DNA of 8,261 nt from Clostridiales bacterium UBA3277. Its GTDB lineage: Bacteria; Bacillota; Clostridia; Oscillospirales; Oscillospiraceae. Numbering within the stretch: the first letter of the stretch is position 1; each line of letters begins with the position of its first letter. Shown piece by piece: positions 1 through 5,540 of this stretch. The DNA is taken from NCBI GenBank assembly GCA_002362145.1, contig DETX01000129.1:720-8980 (forward strand), read 5' to 3'. The translations under genes were made by a program, and so were the position numbers. The notes under the pieces were generated by a model that saw only the letters and a program-made list of their open reading frames with translations, was not told the DNA's origin and did not search any database.

Positions 1-82
1 CCAGTCCTACATCTCCCGGCTGGAAAAGCGGATTCTGGCCCGGCTGCGCAAAGAATTTCTCCGGCAGACAAGCTGCGCTTGA
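1..82 (+). CDS. C-terminal end of a sporulation-type sigma-70 family factor (SigE-like), partial
   Basis: The gene enters from the left edge; codons run in frame from base 2 to a TGA at 80-82, giving 26 residues. The visible protein starts QSYISRLEKRIL and continues with a basic helix (ARLRKEF) and a short tail. This matches the second helix of the helix-turn-helix in sigma region 4.2, which reads the -35 element. From memory of the families, the form SQSYISRLEKRI followed by RLRKEF is closest to the mother-cell factor SigE of Bacillus and clostridia; SigK usually has SRSYVSRIEKRAL, and SigF and SigG have other versions. Against SigE, the usual downstream partner sigG does not follow; rex does. 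The family call is firm, but the paralogue cannot be settled from 26 residues, so no symbol is given. The stop codon lies inside the -35 box of the next gene's promoter. Confidence 0.75.
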   Translation, partial: QSYISRLEKRILARLRKEFLRQTSCA

Positions 83-106
83 TTTTTTTCCCAATCGTGG
101 TATAAT
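79..106 (+). promoter_or_regulatory. SigA-type promoter of the rex-like gene, extended -10
   Basis: The -35 is TTGATT at 79-84 and the -10 is a perfect TATAAT at 101-106, with a 16-nt spacer. A TG at 98-99 makes it an extended -10 (TGnTATAAT). The -35 overlaps the stop codon of the upstream sigma gene, so rex probably has its own start even though it lies close behind that gene. The predicted transcription start is near 113, inside the inverted repeat at 104-143. Confidence 0.75.
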
Positions 107-143
107 CGGTACGGAATTATATCGATATGGTTTTGTACCGATT
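104..143 (+). promoter_or_regulatory. 40-nt inverted repeat / 18-pair stem-loop over the rex promoter
   Basis: AATCGGTAC at 104-112 is perfectly repeated in inverted form as GTACCGATT at 135-143. The same centre (between 123 and 124) carries a perfect 10-bp palindrome, ATATCGATAT, at 119-128. Between them, 113-118 and 129-134 pair as G-U, G-U, A-U, A-U, U-G, U-G if the + strand is RNA. The whole element therefore folds as 18 continuous pairs around a UCGA tetraloop. It overlaps the last half of the -10 box and the predicted start site, and ends 3 nt before the AAGGAG ribosome binding site. It could be an operator (perhaps autoregulatory) or a structure in transcripts reading through from the sigma gene. 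No U-tract follows, so it is not a standard terminator. Confidence 0.7.
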
Positions 144-157
144 CAAAAGGAGTAATC

Positions 158-838
158 ATGGACAGCAGTAAGAAAATTTCCAAATCCGTGCTCAAGCGGC
201 TTCCCGGCTATCTGGCATACCTAAAAAATCTTCCGGACACGGCCCCTCCCAACATCTCCGCCACGGCCATGGCGGCGGCCCTGGGCATGGGCGAAGTACA
301 GGTGCGCAAGGACCTGGCAATGGTCTCCGACGGAGGCCGTCCCAAGATCGGCTATCAGCGGGAAGCCCTCATTGACGACATCGAGCAGTTTTTGGGCTAC
401 GACAACACCACCGACGCCGTGCTCATCGGCGCGGGCAAGCTGGGGCAGGCCCTCATGGGCTACCGGGGCTTCGATGACTACGGTCTGAACATTCTGGCGG
501 CCTTTGACCTAAAGCCCCAGGCGGAGGCCTCCGTCGATGGCAAGCCCATCTATCCCAACTCCCGGCTCACCTCCTTCTGCCGGACTCACAAGGTGCTCAT
601 GGGCATCCTGACGGTGCCGGCGGAACAGGCCCAGGCGGCGGCGGAGCAGCTCATCACCTGCGGCATCAAGGCCATCTGGAACTTTGCCCCCACCCATCTG
701 GACCTACCCCCCCATATTCTCGTTCAGAACGAGAACATGGCCACCTCTCTGGCGGTGCTGTCGGTGCACCTCCAGGCCCAGATCAAAGAGGACAAGGAAA
801 AGGAGCGAGAAAAGGAAAAGGAACGGGAATCTGTATAA
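158..838 (+). CDS. rex: Rex-family redox-sensing transcriptional repressor (divergent wing, charged C-terminal tail)
   Basis: The protein has 226 residues, slightly longer than typical Rex (about 205-215). Rex proteins are homodimeric repressors that release DNA when NADH rises relative to NAD+, controlling fermentation and respiration genes. An N-terminal winged helix (about 1-80) carries the family-typical KRLPGYLAYL start and the recognition-helix motif QVRKDL (48-53). A Rossmann domain (about 85-205) shows GAGKLG at 91-96, an acidic residue ending strand 2 (AAFD, D117), TVPAEQAQ (152-159) and WNFAP (174-178), all family hallmarks. The start at 158 has AAGGAG at 147-152, 5 nt upstream. Two oddities are visible. 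The segment after VRKDL, usually SYFGEFGKRGVGY, reads AMVSDGGRPKIGY with the same length but few identities. The end is a lysine/glutamate tail with KEKERE repeated twice. The family call is secure; whether this is the main Rex or a paralogue with its own operator is not clear. I see no TTGTGAA-type Rex box upstream. Confidence 0.88.
   Translation: MDSSKKISKSVLKRLPGYLAYLKNLPDTAPPNISATAMAAALGMGEVQVRKDLAMVSDGGRPKIGYQREALIDDIEQFLGYDNTTDAVLIGAGKLGQALMGYRGFDDYGLNILAAFDLKPQAEASVDGKPIYPNSRLTSFCRTHKVLMGILTVPAEQAQAAAEQLITCGIKAIWNFAPTHLDLPPHILVQNENMATSLAVLSVHLQAQIKEDKEKEREKEKERESV
794..829 (+). repeat. Tandem 18-bp duplication encoding KEKERE twice
   Basis: Two adjacent in-frame 18-bp units, 794-811 and 812-829, differ at only two positions (the 12th and 15th bases of the unit). 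Each encodes Lys-Glu-Lys-Glu-Arg-Glu, giving residues 213-218 and 219-224 of the Rex-like protein, followed only by Ser-Val and the stop. The stretch is almost all purine on the + strand. It looks like a short tandem expansion of the tail beyond the NADH-binding fold and may vary between strains. Confidence 0.85.
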
Positions 839-844
839 ATCTTG

Positions 845-873
845 GCGGCCCTCCGGTTCGGAAGGCCGCTTTT
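845..873 (+). terminator. Rho-independent terminator of rex
   Basis: Six base pairs of GCGGCC/GGCCGC (845-850 with 864-869), one C-A mismatch, then four more pairs (852-855 with 859-862), close a 3-nt loop. TTTT follows at 870-873 before CC. It begins 7 nt after the rex stop. The stem is strong and the U-tract short, so termination is likely but perhaps incomplete. Confidence 0.7.
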
Positions 874-891
874 CCTGTGCCCCGGGTGGAA

Positions 892-910
892 AGCCCCCCT
901 CCCGGGGGCT
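892..910 (-). terminator. GC-rich hairpin, possible weak terminator of the VOC gene
   Basis: A perfect 7-bp stem is formed by AGCCCCC (892-898) and GGGGGCT (904-910) around a 5-nt loop. Read on the - strand it is followed by only TTTCC, so it is a weak terminator at best. It lies 61 nt beyond the stop of the minus-strand VOC gene and just past the rex terminator. Bases 911-970, between it and that stop, hold a 13-bp palindrome (TTTGTC-T-GACAAA, 929-941) and a second copy of ATTTGTCT (928-935 and 947-954), with no sign of a gene. Confidence 0.4.
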
Positions 911-970
911 CTGCAAGGTGCACTTGTATTTGTCTGACAAACTGGAATTTGTCTCTTGATGTATTCATAC

Positions 971-1402
971 CTAAAATTGCAGCATACCATTTTCATCATA
1001 CTTAAAGTCAGGCCCCCATGCAACTTCCCAGTAATATCCGTCCAAATCTTTGAAATATGCGTGATAGCCGCCCCAGAATACATTCTGTGGTTCTTTTACA
1101 ATTGTTCCTCCAGCATTTCTAACTAACTCAATGATTTTATCGACTTCATCTTTCTTTTCTACATTATATGTTAATGTAATACCACCAAATCCGTTTCCTA
1201 TTTGTGGAGGAGCGTTTTCGTTTATATCTTTTACTAATAGGTCTAATGGAAATAATTCAAATTTTGTTCCTGGCGTATCAAAAAAGCATACATACGGATT
1301 GTTTTCTTTACAATCTGTCTTATATCCTAAACCATCTCGATAAAATTTAATCGCCTTTTCCATGCTTTTTACACCTAAACATACACAAGTAATTTTATTC
1401 AT
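971..1402 (-). CDS. VOC (glyoxalase / bleomycin-resistance fold) family protein
   Basis: The protein has 143 residues, normal for a single-polypeptide VOC protein with two beta-alpha-beta-beta-beta modules. The first module holds KFYRDGLGY (19-27) and FELFPLD (48-54). The second holds GGITLTYNV (73-81) and the typical closing strand YHAYFKDLDGYYWEVAW (113-129). Likely metal or ligand positions are E49, H114 and E126. The usual first-strand His seems to be Cys6 (CVCLGV, 6-11), so metal use is uncertain. VOC proteins include glyoxalase I, thiol transferases such as FosA/FosB, drug-binding proteins and dioxygenases; nothing here fixes the substrate. The start at 1402 has AAAGGGG 7 nt upstream (1410-1416). 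Base composition is very different from its surroundings: I counted 56 G+C in 180 bases at 1081-1260 (about 31%), against clearly GC-rich neighbours, which suggests recent horizontal acquisition. Confidence 0.85.
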   Translation of the reverse strand: MNKITCVCLGVKSMEKAIKFYRDGLGYKTDCKENNPYVCFFDTPGTKFELFPLDLLVKDINENAPPQIGNGFGGITLTYNVEKKDEVDKIIELVRNAGGTIVKEPQNVFWGGYHAYFKDLDGYYWEVAWGPDFKYDENGMLQF

Positions 1403-1439
1403 TTATATGCCCCTTTCAATCACCATTTTGAGAACTGCA

Positions 1440-1453
1440 CAAATCCCGATTTG
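1440..1453 (-). promoter_or_regulatory. Short palindrome in the VOC leader
   Basis: CAAATC (1440-1445) and GATTTG (1448-1453) form a perfect 6+2+6 palindrome about 40 nt upstream of the VOC start codon and about 10 nt downstream of the predicted start of transcription. The 2-nt centre is too tight for an RNA hairpin, so a protein-binding site is the likelier reading. Confidence 0.4.
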
Positions 1454-1469
1454 TAGACCCGTTTAGTTC

Positions 1470-1496
1470 CATATTATCACATAACGGGATAATATG
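1470..1496. promoter_or_regulatory. 27-bp inverted repeat covering the VOC promoter (candidate operator)
   Basis: CATATTATC (1470-1478) and GATAATATG (1488-1496) are perfect 9-bp inverted repeats separated by 9 bp. The dyad covers the -10, the spacer and part of the -35 of the minus-strand promoter, the usual place for a repressor. No regulator gene sits beside it, so the binding protein would be encoded elsewhere. AT-rich promoters can give chance dyads, but 9 of 9 paired bases is more than expected. Confidence 0.55.
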
Positions 1497-1499
1497 CAA
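1471..1499 (-). promoter_or_regulatory. Promoter of the VOC gene
   Basis: On the minus strand TTGCAT (forward 1494-1499) and TAATAT (forward 1471-1476) are 17 nt apart, with TGA just before the -10 giving an extended -10. The transcript should start near 1464, leaving a leader of about 60 nt. The -35 lies in the 3' tail region of the upstream ABC gene's terminator. Confidence 0.6.
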
Positions 1500-1502
1500 G
1501 AA

Positions 1503-1532
1503 CAGCCACAGCCGTTCAAACTGCTGTGGCTG
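1503..1532 (-). terminator. Terminator of the ABC transporter gene
   Basis: A perfect 10-bp stem is formed by CAGCCACAGC (1503-1512) and GCTGTGGCTG (1523-1532) with a 10-nt loop. Read on the minus strand it lies 39 nt after the ABC stop codon and is followed by TTCTTG, a poor U-tract. It marks the end of the GC-rich ABC transcription unit and the start of the AT-rich VOC promoter. Confidence 0.6.
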
Positions 1533-1571
1533 GCCGCTGTCTTAGAAGCACCGCCCATTCCGGTGGGGTTT

Positions 1572-3335
1572 TTACCGCATGGCTTCCAGGGCCAGGGCGT
1601 TTTGGGTCTTATAGAGCTGGGCGTAGATGCCGTCGGTTTTCAGCAGCTCCTCATGGGCGCCGCTTTCGGTGATGACGCCGTCGGCAATGGAGATGATCCG
1701 GTCGGCATTTCGAATAGTGCTCAGCCGGTGGGCAATGATTAGGGTGGTGCGGCCCAGGGCCAGGTTGTCGAAGGCCCGCTGGATTTTCGCCTCGGTGACG
1801 GAGTCCAGGGCCGAGGTGGCCTCGTCCAGAATCAGGATGGGCGGGTTTTTCAGGAAAATCCGGGCAATGGCGATGCGCTGCTTCTGGCCGCCGGAGAGCA
1901 GGGTCCCCCGCTCTCCCACGTAGGTATCCAGCCCCTGGGGCATGGCCAGGATGTCGTCGTAGATCTCCGCCTTCTTCGCGGCCTCAATGACCTCCTCCCG
2001 GGTAGCGCTTGGGCAGCCGTAGCGGATGTTCTCAAACACCGTATCCGCAAAAAGGAACACATCCTGCTGAACAATGCCCAGATTCTCGTGGATGCTCCTC
2101 TGGGTCACGTCCCGGATGTCCTTTCCGTCAATGGAGATTCTGCCGGAGGTCACATCGTAAAATCTGGGAATGAGCTGGCAGAGGGTGGACTTGCCGCCGC
2201 CGGAGGGGCCCACAATGGCCACCGTCTCCCCGGGCCGGACATGGAGGGACACATCGTGGAGGACCGCCAGGTCCCCGTCGTAGGCAAAGGACACATGGTC
2301 CACGTCGATGGAGCCCCGGACATCCTTCAGCGGCTCCGCGCCGGGCTTATCCTGAACCGTGGGCTCGGTGCGCATGACTTCCACAAACCGGTTCAGTCCC
2401 GCCATGCCGCTGGCGAAGGTCTCTGAGAAGCTGCTGAGCTTGCGCATGGGGTTTACAAAGGAGGAGATATACAGCGTGAAGGTCAGCAGATCCCGGTAGT
2501 CCATGGACCCCTTCATGACAAAATAGCCGCCGAAGCCTACAATGATGACATTCAGGCTGCACAGGAAGAACTCCACCGAGCTGTGGAACATGCCCATGGC
2601 TTTGTGGAACTGGCGCTTGGAGGTTTTGAAAATCTCATTGGCCGCGTCGAAGCGCCGTGCCTCCGTCTCCTCGTTGGCAAAGGCCTTGGCGGTGCGGACG
2701 CCGGAGAGGCTGCTCTCGATCTCCTGGTTGATGTGGCCGGTCTTTTCCTTGGCTGCCCGGGAGGCCCGGCTCATGCGCTTGCGCATGAGAAACACCACAA
2801 TGAGGAACACCGGGATGGTCAGCGTCACGATCACCGCCAGCTGCCAGCGGATGGAGGCCATCACAACCAGAGCGCCGCAGATGGTGAGCACCGATGTCAG
2901 CAGGTCCTCCGGCCCATGGTGGGCAAGCTCCGTCAGGTCAAACAGGTCCGTGGTCAGGCGGGCCATGAGCTGGCCGGTCCGGTTCTGATCGTAGAAGTCG
3001 AAGGACAGCTCCTGCATATGGTGAAACAAATCCTGGCGGATATCCGCCTCCACCCGGATGCCGAAGGTGTGGCCGTAGTAGGCCACAATGTAATTGAGGA
3101 AGGCCCGGAACAAATAACACACCGCAACGGTGACCATAACGGCAAAGAATGTCCGGTACATCTGGTTGGGCAGCATCTCGTAGAGGGCCTGGCGGGTCAC
3201 CAGAGGGAAGGCAAGGTCTACCGCGGCAATGCCCACGGCGCACAGCAAATCGATGAAAAACAGCGCCTTATGCCGGCGGAAGTAAGAAAAGAAAATCACC
3301 AGCGGGGACTTTCGCCGGTAGTCTTGGGTGCTCAT
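1572..3335 (-). CDS. ABC exporter, fused transmembrane and ATPase domains (MsbA/LmrA/BmrA-like type IV half-transporter)
   Basis: The 587-residue protein is the normal length for a half-transporter in which one membrane domain is fused to one ATPase; with no partner gene beside it, it likely works as a homodimer in the cytoplasmic membrane. The membrane domain (about 12-310) has hydrophobic segments near 24-45, 62-84, 146-164, 166-184, 252-275 and 283-298. The nucleotide-binding domain (about 340-580) is complete: A-loop Tyr352, Walker A GPSGGGKST (376-384), Q-loop QQD (423-425), signature LSGGQ (480-484), Walker B ILILDE (500-505), D-loop SALD (508-511) and switch His535. The start at 3335 is chosen because GGAGG lies 7 nt upstream; the reading frame stays open to 3473 but crosses this gene's own promoter. 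The family exports lipids, drugs or peptides, and the substrate cannot be read here. It is divergently transcribed from the pseudouridine synthase gene. Confidence 0.93.
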   Translation of the reverse strand: MSTQDYRRKSPLVIFFSYFRRHKALFFIDLLCAVGIAAVDLAFPLVTRQALYEMLPNQMYRTFFAVMVTVAVCYLFRAFLNYIVAYYGHTFGIRVEADIRQDLFHHMQELSFDFYDQNRTGQLMARLTTDLFDLTELAHHGPEDLLTSVLTICGALVVMASIRWQLAVIVTLTIPVFLIVVFLMRKRMSRASRAAKEKTGHINQEIESSLSGVRTAKAFANEETEARRFDAANEIFKTSKRQFHKAMGMFHSSVEFFLCSLNVIIVGFGGYFVMKGSMDYRDLLTFTLYISSFVNPMRKLSSFSETFASGMAGLNRFVEVMRTEPTVQDKPGAEPLKDVRGSIDVDHVSFAYDGDLAVLHDVSLHVRPGETVAIVGPSGGGKSTLCQLIPRFYDVTSGRISIDGKDIRDVTQRSIHENLGIVQQDVFLFADTVFENIRYGCPSATREEVIEAAKKAEIYDDILAMPQGLDTYVGERGTLLSGGQKQRIAIARIFLKNPPILILDEATSALDSVTEAKIQRAFDNLALGRTTLIIAHRLSTIRNADRIISIADGVITESGAHEELLKTDGIYAQLYKTQNALALEAMR

Positions 3336-3367
3336 ACAATATCCTCCATTTCTATCCATATTTTTGT

Positions 3368-3395
3368 ATTCTACCAAAAATCCGCAAAAAAGCAA
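3368..3395 (-). promoter_or_regulatory. Promoter of the ABC exporter gene
   Basis: Read on the minus strand, TTGCTT (forward 3390-3395) and TAGAAT (forward 3368-3373) are 16 nt apart, with TGG directly before the -10 (extended -10). The transcript should start near 3361, about 25 nt before the start codon, with the GGAGG site at forward 3343-3347. Confidence 0.6.
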
Positions 3396-3417
3396 GAGAT
3401 AATTCTGAGTTTTCCCC

Positions 3418-3446
3418 TTCCAAATGGATTGAGGGTGTGCTATACT
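3418..3446 (+). promoter_or_regulatory. Promoter of the pseudouridine synthase gene
   Basis: TATACT at 3441-3446 is preceded by TGC (3438-3440), an extended -10. The best -35 at 17 nt is TTCCAA (3418-3423), which is weak, so the extended -10 probably carries the activity. TCCAAAT occurs twice around it (3419-3425 and 3454-3460). The start site would lie near 3453, about 20 nt before the start codon. Confidence 0.55.
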
Positions 3447-3473
3447 GGAAAAATCCAAATCAGGAGGGCGCAC

Positions 3474-4058
3474 ATGGAAATTTTATTTTCAGATGAATCT
3501 ATCGTGGCCTGCGTCAAGGAAGTGGGGCTTGACGCGGAGCACGCCCTTCCGGAAGCGCTCCGGCAGCTTTTGGGCGGCGACATTTTTCCCGTACATCGGC
3601 TGGATCAGAACGTGGGCGGGGTCATGGTCTACGCCCGGACGAAGGCCGCGGCGGCGGAAGTGAGCCGCGCCATTCAGGAGGGGCGGATGGAGAAGGAATA
3701 CGTGGCCCTGGTCCACGGGACGCCGCCGGAAAGGGGCGACTGGCAGGACCTTCTCTGGAAGGATGTCCGGCGGAACAAGGTCTTTGTGGTCACCCGGCAG
3801 CGGGCGGGCGTCAAGGAGGCCCGGCTGGAATTTTCCAGGCTTTCCGCCGGGCCGGAGAGCCTGGTCCGCATCCGGCTCCACACCGGCCGGAGTCATCAGA
3901 TCCGGGTTCAGTTCGCCAGCCGGGGCTTTCCCCTGGTGGGGGACCATAAATACGGGGCCAGAGATTCCTCCCCGGCCCCCATGCTCTATTCCTGTAAGAT
4001 CCGCCTGCCCTTGGGCGGAAAAACGCTGACCTTTGAAAAGCTGCCCCCCTGGGCTTAG
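3474..4058 (+). CDS. RluA-family RNA pseudouridine synthase, short form
   Basis: The protein has 194 residues, the catalytic core alone, shorter than RluC or RluD, which carry an N-terminal S4 RNA-binding domain. Enzymes of this family convert uridine to pseudouridine in ribosomal or transfer RNA. The catalytic motif HRLDQNVGG is at 41-49 with the active Asp44. MEKEYVALVHG (72-82) and LHTGRSHQIRVQFASRGFPLVGD (135-157, with R139 and R144) are the other family blocks, followed by HKYG (158-161). The usual N-terminal element with the conserved Lys-Pro-Gly appears degraded to VKEVGLD (14-20). The start at 3474 has AGGAGG 6 nt upstream (3462-3467). It runs divergently from the ABC exporter gene, and its TAG stop overlaps the stop of the convergent MATE gene. 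The RNA target cannot be told from sequence. Confidence 0.9.
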   Translation: MEILFSDESIVACVKEVGLDAEHALPEALRQLLGGDIFPVHRLDQNVGGVMVYARTKAAAAEVSRAIQEGRMEKEYVALVHGTPPERGDWQDLLWKDVRRNKVFVVTRQRAGVKEARLEFSRLSAGPESLVRIRLHTGRSHQIRVQFASRGFPLVGDHKYGARDSSPAPMLYSCKIRLPLGGKTLTFEKLPPWA

Positions 4059-5395
4059 GCAGGATGGTATTTATCCTTCCATTTGCCCGAGAGCATCCGG
4101 CCCACAAAGAAGCCGGTGCGGCAGATCCAGTCTGCCACCATGGCGATCCACACGCCGATTGCCCCCATTCCCAGCTGGACGCACAGGAGCCAGGACCCCA
4201 GAACCCGGAAGGCCACCATGGAGCCCACCCCCACCAGGAGGGTAAACTTCACGTCGTTGGCCGCCCGTAGGGCGTTGGGAAGCACAAAGGAGGCGGGCCA
4301 CAGCATAATGGCGCAGCCGGCGTGGATGGTGACCAGAGTTCGGATCAGCTCCACCGTCTCCGGTGACAGGGAGCTGTAGAAGCCGATGAGCTTATCCAGG
4401 AACAGGATCACCAGCGCGTTGCACACGCCCATGACGGTATAGCACCAAAGCATCAGCTTTTTGACATAGTAGCGGACCTGTTCCAGGTCCTGGGCGCCCA
4501 CGCACTGGCCCACCACCGTCACCATGGCAAGGCCCATGGCCTGACCCACCAGAATGCCCATCGTATCCAGGGTGTTGGCCACGGCGTTGGCCGAGGTCTG
4601 GACCGTTCCGAACAGGGCGATCATGCTGACCACCACCAGCCTTCCCAGCTGGAAGATGCTGTTTTCCATGGCGGAGGGGATGCCGATGTGGAGGATGCTT
4701 CGCATCATCTTGTGGTTTACCGCCGTCAGGTTTCCCTTTTCCAGCCGAAGCTGCTGCTTTGGCTTTGCCGCCAGAGTAAGAATCACCACCGCCGCCACAG
4801 CGCGGGAGACCAGGGTGGGGACCGCCACACCCGCCACGCCCATGCGCAGTCCGTAGATGCACAGGGCGTTGCCGCCGACGTTGATGGCGTTCATGAGAAA
4901 GCTCACCTGCATGGACACCTTGCTGTTGCCCACGCTGCGGAAAATGGCCGCTCCGGCATTATACAGAGCGATAAAGGGAAAGGATGCCGCGGTGATGCGC
5001 AGATAGAGAAGTCCCGCCGTCATCACGTCCGCGTCAATGGACCCAAAGAAGAGGCGCATGATGCCCCGGGCAAACACTTCGCACAGCGCCATGGCGGCAA
5101 TGCCCAGGGCCCCGGCCAGAAGCACCAGCTGTCCGGCGTTCTCCCGGGCCTTTTCCACCTGCCGCGCCCCCAGCAGCTGGCTGCTCACCACGGCGCCGCC
5201 GGTGGCCAGCGCCGCGAAGAGCACCAAAATGACATTGTTGATCATGTCCACCAGGGAGACGCCGGAGATCGCCGCCTCTCCCACGGAGGAGACCATGATG
5301 CCGTCGCACATGCCCACCAGGGTGGCCAGGGTCTGCTCAATGACCAGAGGAAAGATCAGCCGGAGCAGTTTTTGATTGGAAAACAGCCTGTTCAT
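4055..5395 (-). CDS. MATE family multidrug/small-molecule efflux transporter
   Basis: At 446 residues this is the usual length for a 12-helix MATE antiporter, which expels cationic drugs or metabolites using sodium or proton gradients. It reads as two hydrophobic six-helix bundles, about 10-205 and about 230-435, joined by a polar linker (211-230). Helix 1 holds the conserved acidic residue (MCDGIMVSSVGEAAISG, Asp31). FRSVGNSK (152-159), MNAINVGGNALCIYG (168-182) and the second-half LGRAL-like segment ALRAANDVKF (375-384) match the family pattern. The protein ends with a short basic tail. The start at 5395 has AGGTG 5 nt upstream (5401-5405). Its promoter is the strongest in the window and carries two small dyads. 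The 3' end overlaps the convergent pseudouridine synthase gene by 4 bp. The substrate is unknown. Confidence 0.9.
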   Translation of the reverse strand: MNRLFSNQKLLRLIFPLVIEQTLATLVGMCDGIMVSSVGEAAISGVSLVDMINNVILVLFAALATGGAVVSSQLLGARQVEKARENAGQLVLLAGALGIAAMALCEVFARGIMRLFFGSIDADVMTAGLLYLRITAASFPFIALYNAGAAIFRSVGNSKVSMQVSFLMNAINVGGNALCIYGLRMGVAGVAVPTLVSRAVAAVVILTLAAKPKQQLRLEKGNLTAVNHKMMRSILHIGIPSAMENSIFQLGRLVVVSMIALFGTVQTSANAVANTLDTMGILVGQAMGLAMVTVVGQCVGAQDLEQVRYYVKKLMLWCYTVMGVCNALVILFLDKLIGFYSSLSPETVELIRTLVTIHAGCAIMLWPASFVLPNALRAANDVKFTLLVGVGSMVAFRVLGSWLLCVQLGMGAIGVWIAMVADWICRTGFFVGRMLSGKWKDKYHPA

Positions 5396-5436
5396 AAATA
5401 CACCTCAGAAGAATCCCGTCATTTTTCCTGGTAAAT

Positions 5437-5465
5437 ACTATAGCACAGCACCGCTTTTTCGTCAA
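5437..5465 (-). promoter_or_regulatory. Strong promoter of the MATE gene at 4055-5395
   Basis: Read on the minus strand, TTGACG (forward 5460-5465) and TATAGT (forward 5437-5442) are 17 nt apart with TGC before the -10. This is one mismatch from consensus in each box, plus an extended -10. The predicted start is near 5430, giving a leader of about 35 nt. Confidence 0.75.
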
Positions 5466-5475
5466 TCATCTGACG
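5460..5475. promoter_or_regulatory. Dyad on the MATE -35 box (candidate operator)
   Basis: CGTCA (5460-5464) and TGACG (5471-5475) are perfect inverted repeats with a 6-bp centre. The left arm is the -35 box of the MATE promoter, so a bound protein would block or recruit polymerase. A second dyad with the same 5+6+5 geometry starts 2 bp further on. Confidence 0.45.
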
Positions 5476-5476
5476 T

Positions 5477-5492
5477 TTGTCTGTTTCGACAA
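5477..5492. promoter_or_regulatory. Second 5+6+5 dyad between the divergent MATE and nagA promoters
   Basis: TTGTC (5477-5481) and GACAA (5488-5492) are perfect inverted repeats with a 6-bp centre, just upstream of the MATE -35 and about 20 bp upstream of the nagA -35. A related palindrome, TTTGTC-T-GACAAA, occurs at 929-941. The arms are short, so chance is possible. Confidence 0.35.
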
Positions 5493-5511
5493 GTTTTTCT
5501 CACTTTCTCCA

Positions 5512-5540
5512 TTGCTTTTTGGGTCCCGTCATGATACCAT
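5512..5540 (+). promoter_or_regulatory. Probable promoter of nagA
   Basis: TTGCTT (5512-5517) and TACCAT (5535-5540) are 17 nt apart with TGA before the -10 (extended -10). An alternative -10, TAGAAT at 5540-5545, has no good -35. The leader to the start codon would be about 30 nt. Confidence 0.5.

Noticed and set aside
83..157. Classical Rex operator upstream of rex
   Set aside because: No TTGTGAA or TTCACAA half-site can be seen; the symmetric element there has different arms.
929..954. TTTGTC-T-GACAAA palindrome and repeated ATTTGTCT as a mobile-element end or attachment site
   Set aside because: Only 8-13 bp, no matching copy on the other side of the AT-rich island and no integrase or transposase; noted only as context.
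2583..3473. Upstream in-frame extension of the pseudouridine synthase gene across the ABC gene
   Set aside because: It is antisense to the ABC membrane domain; AGGAGG and the promoter point to the start at 3474.
3336..3473. 46-residue N-terminal extension of the ABC exporter
   Set aside because: It covers the gene's own promoter and leader; GGAGG is correctly placed for the start at 3335.
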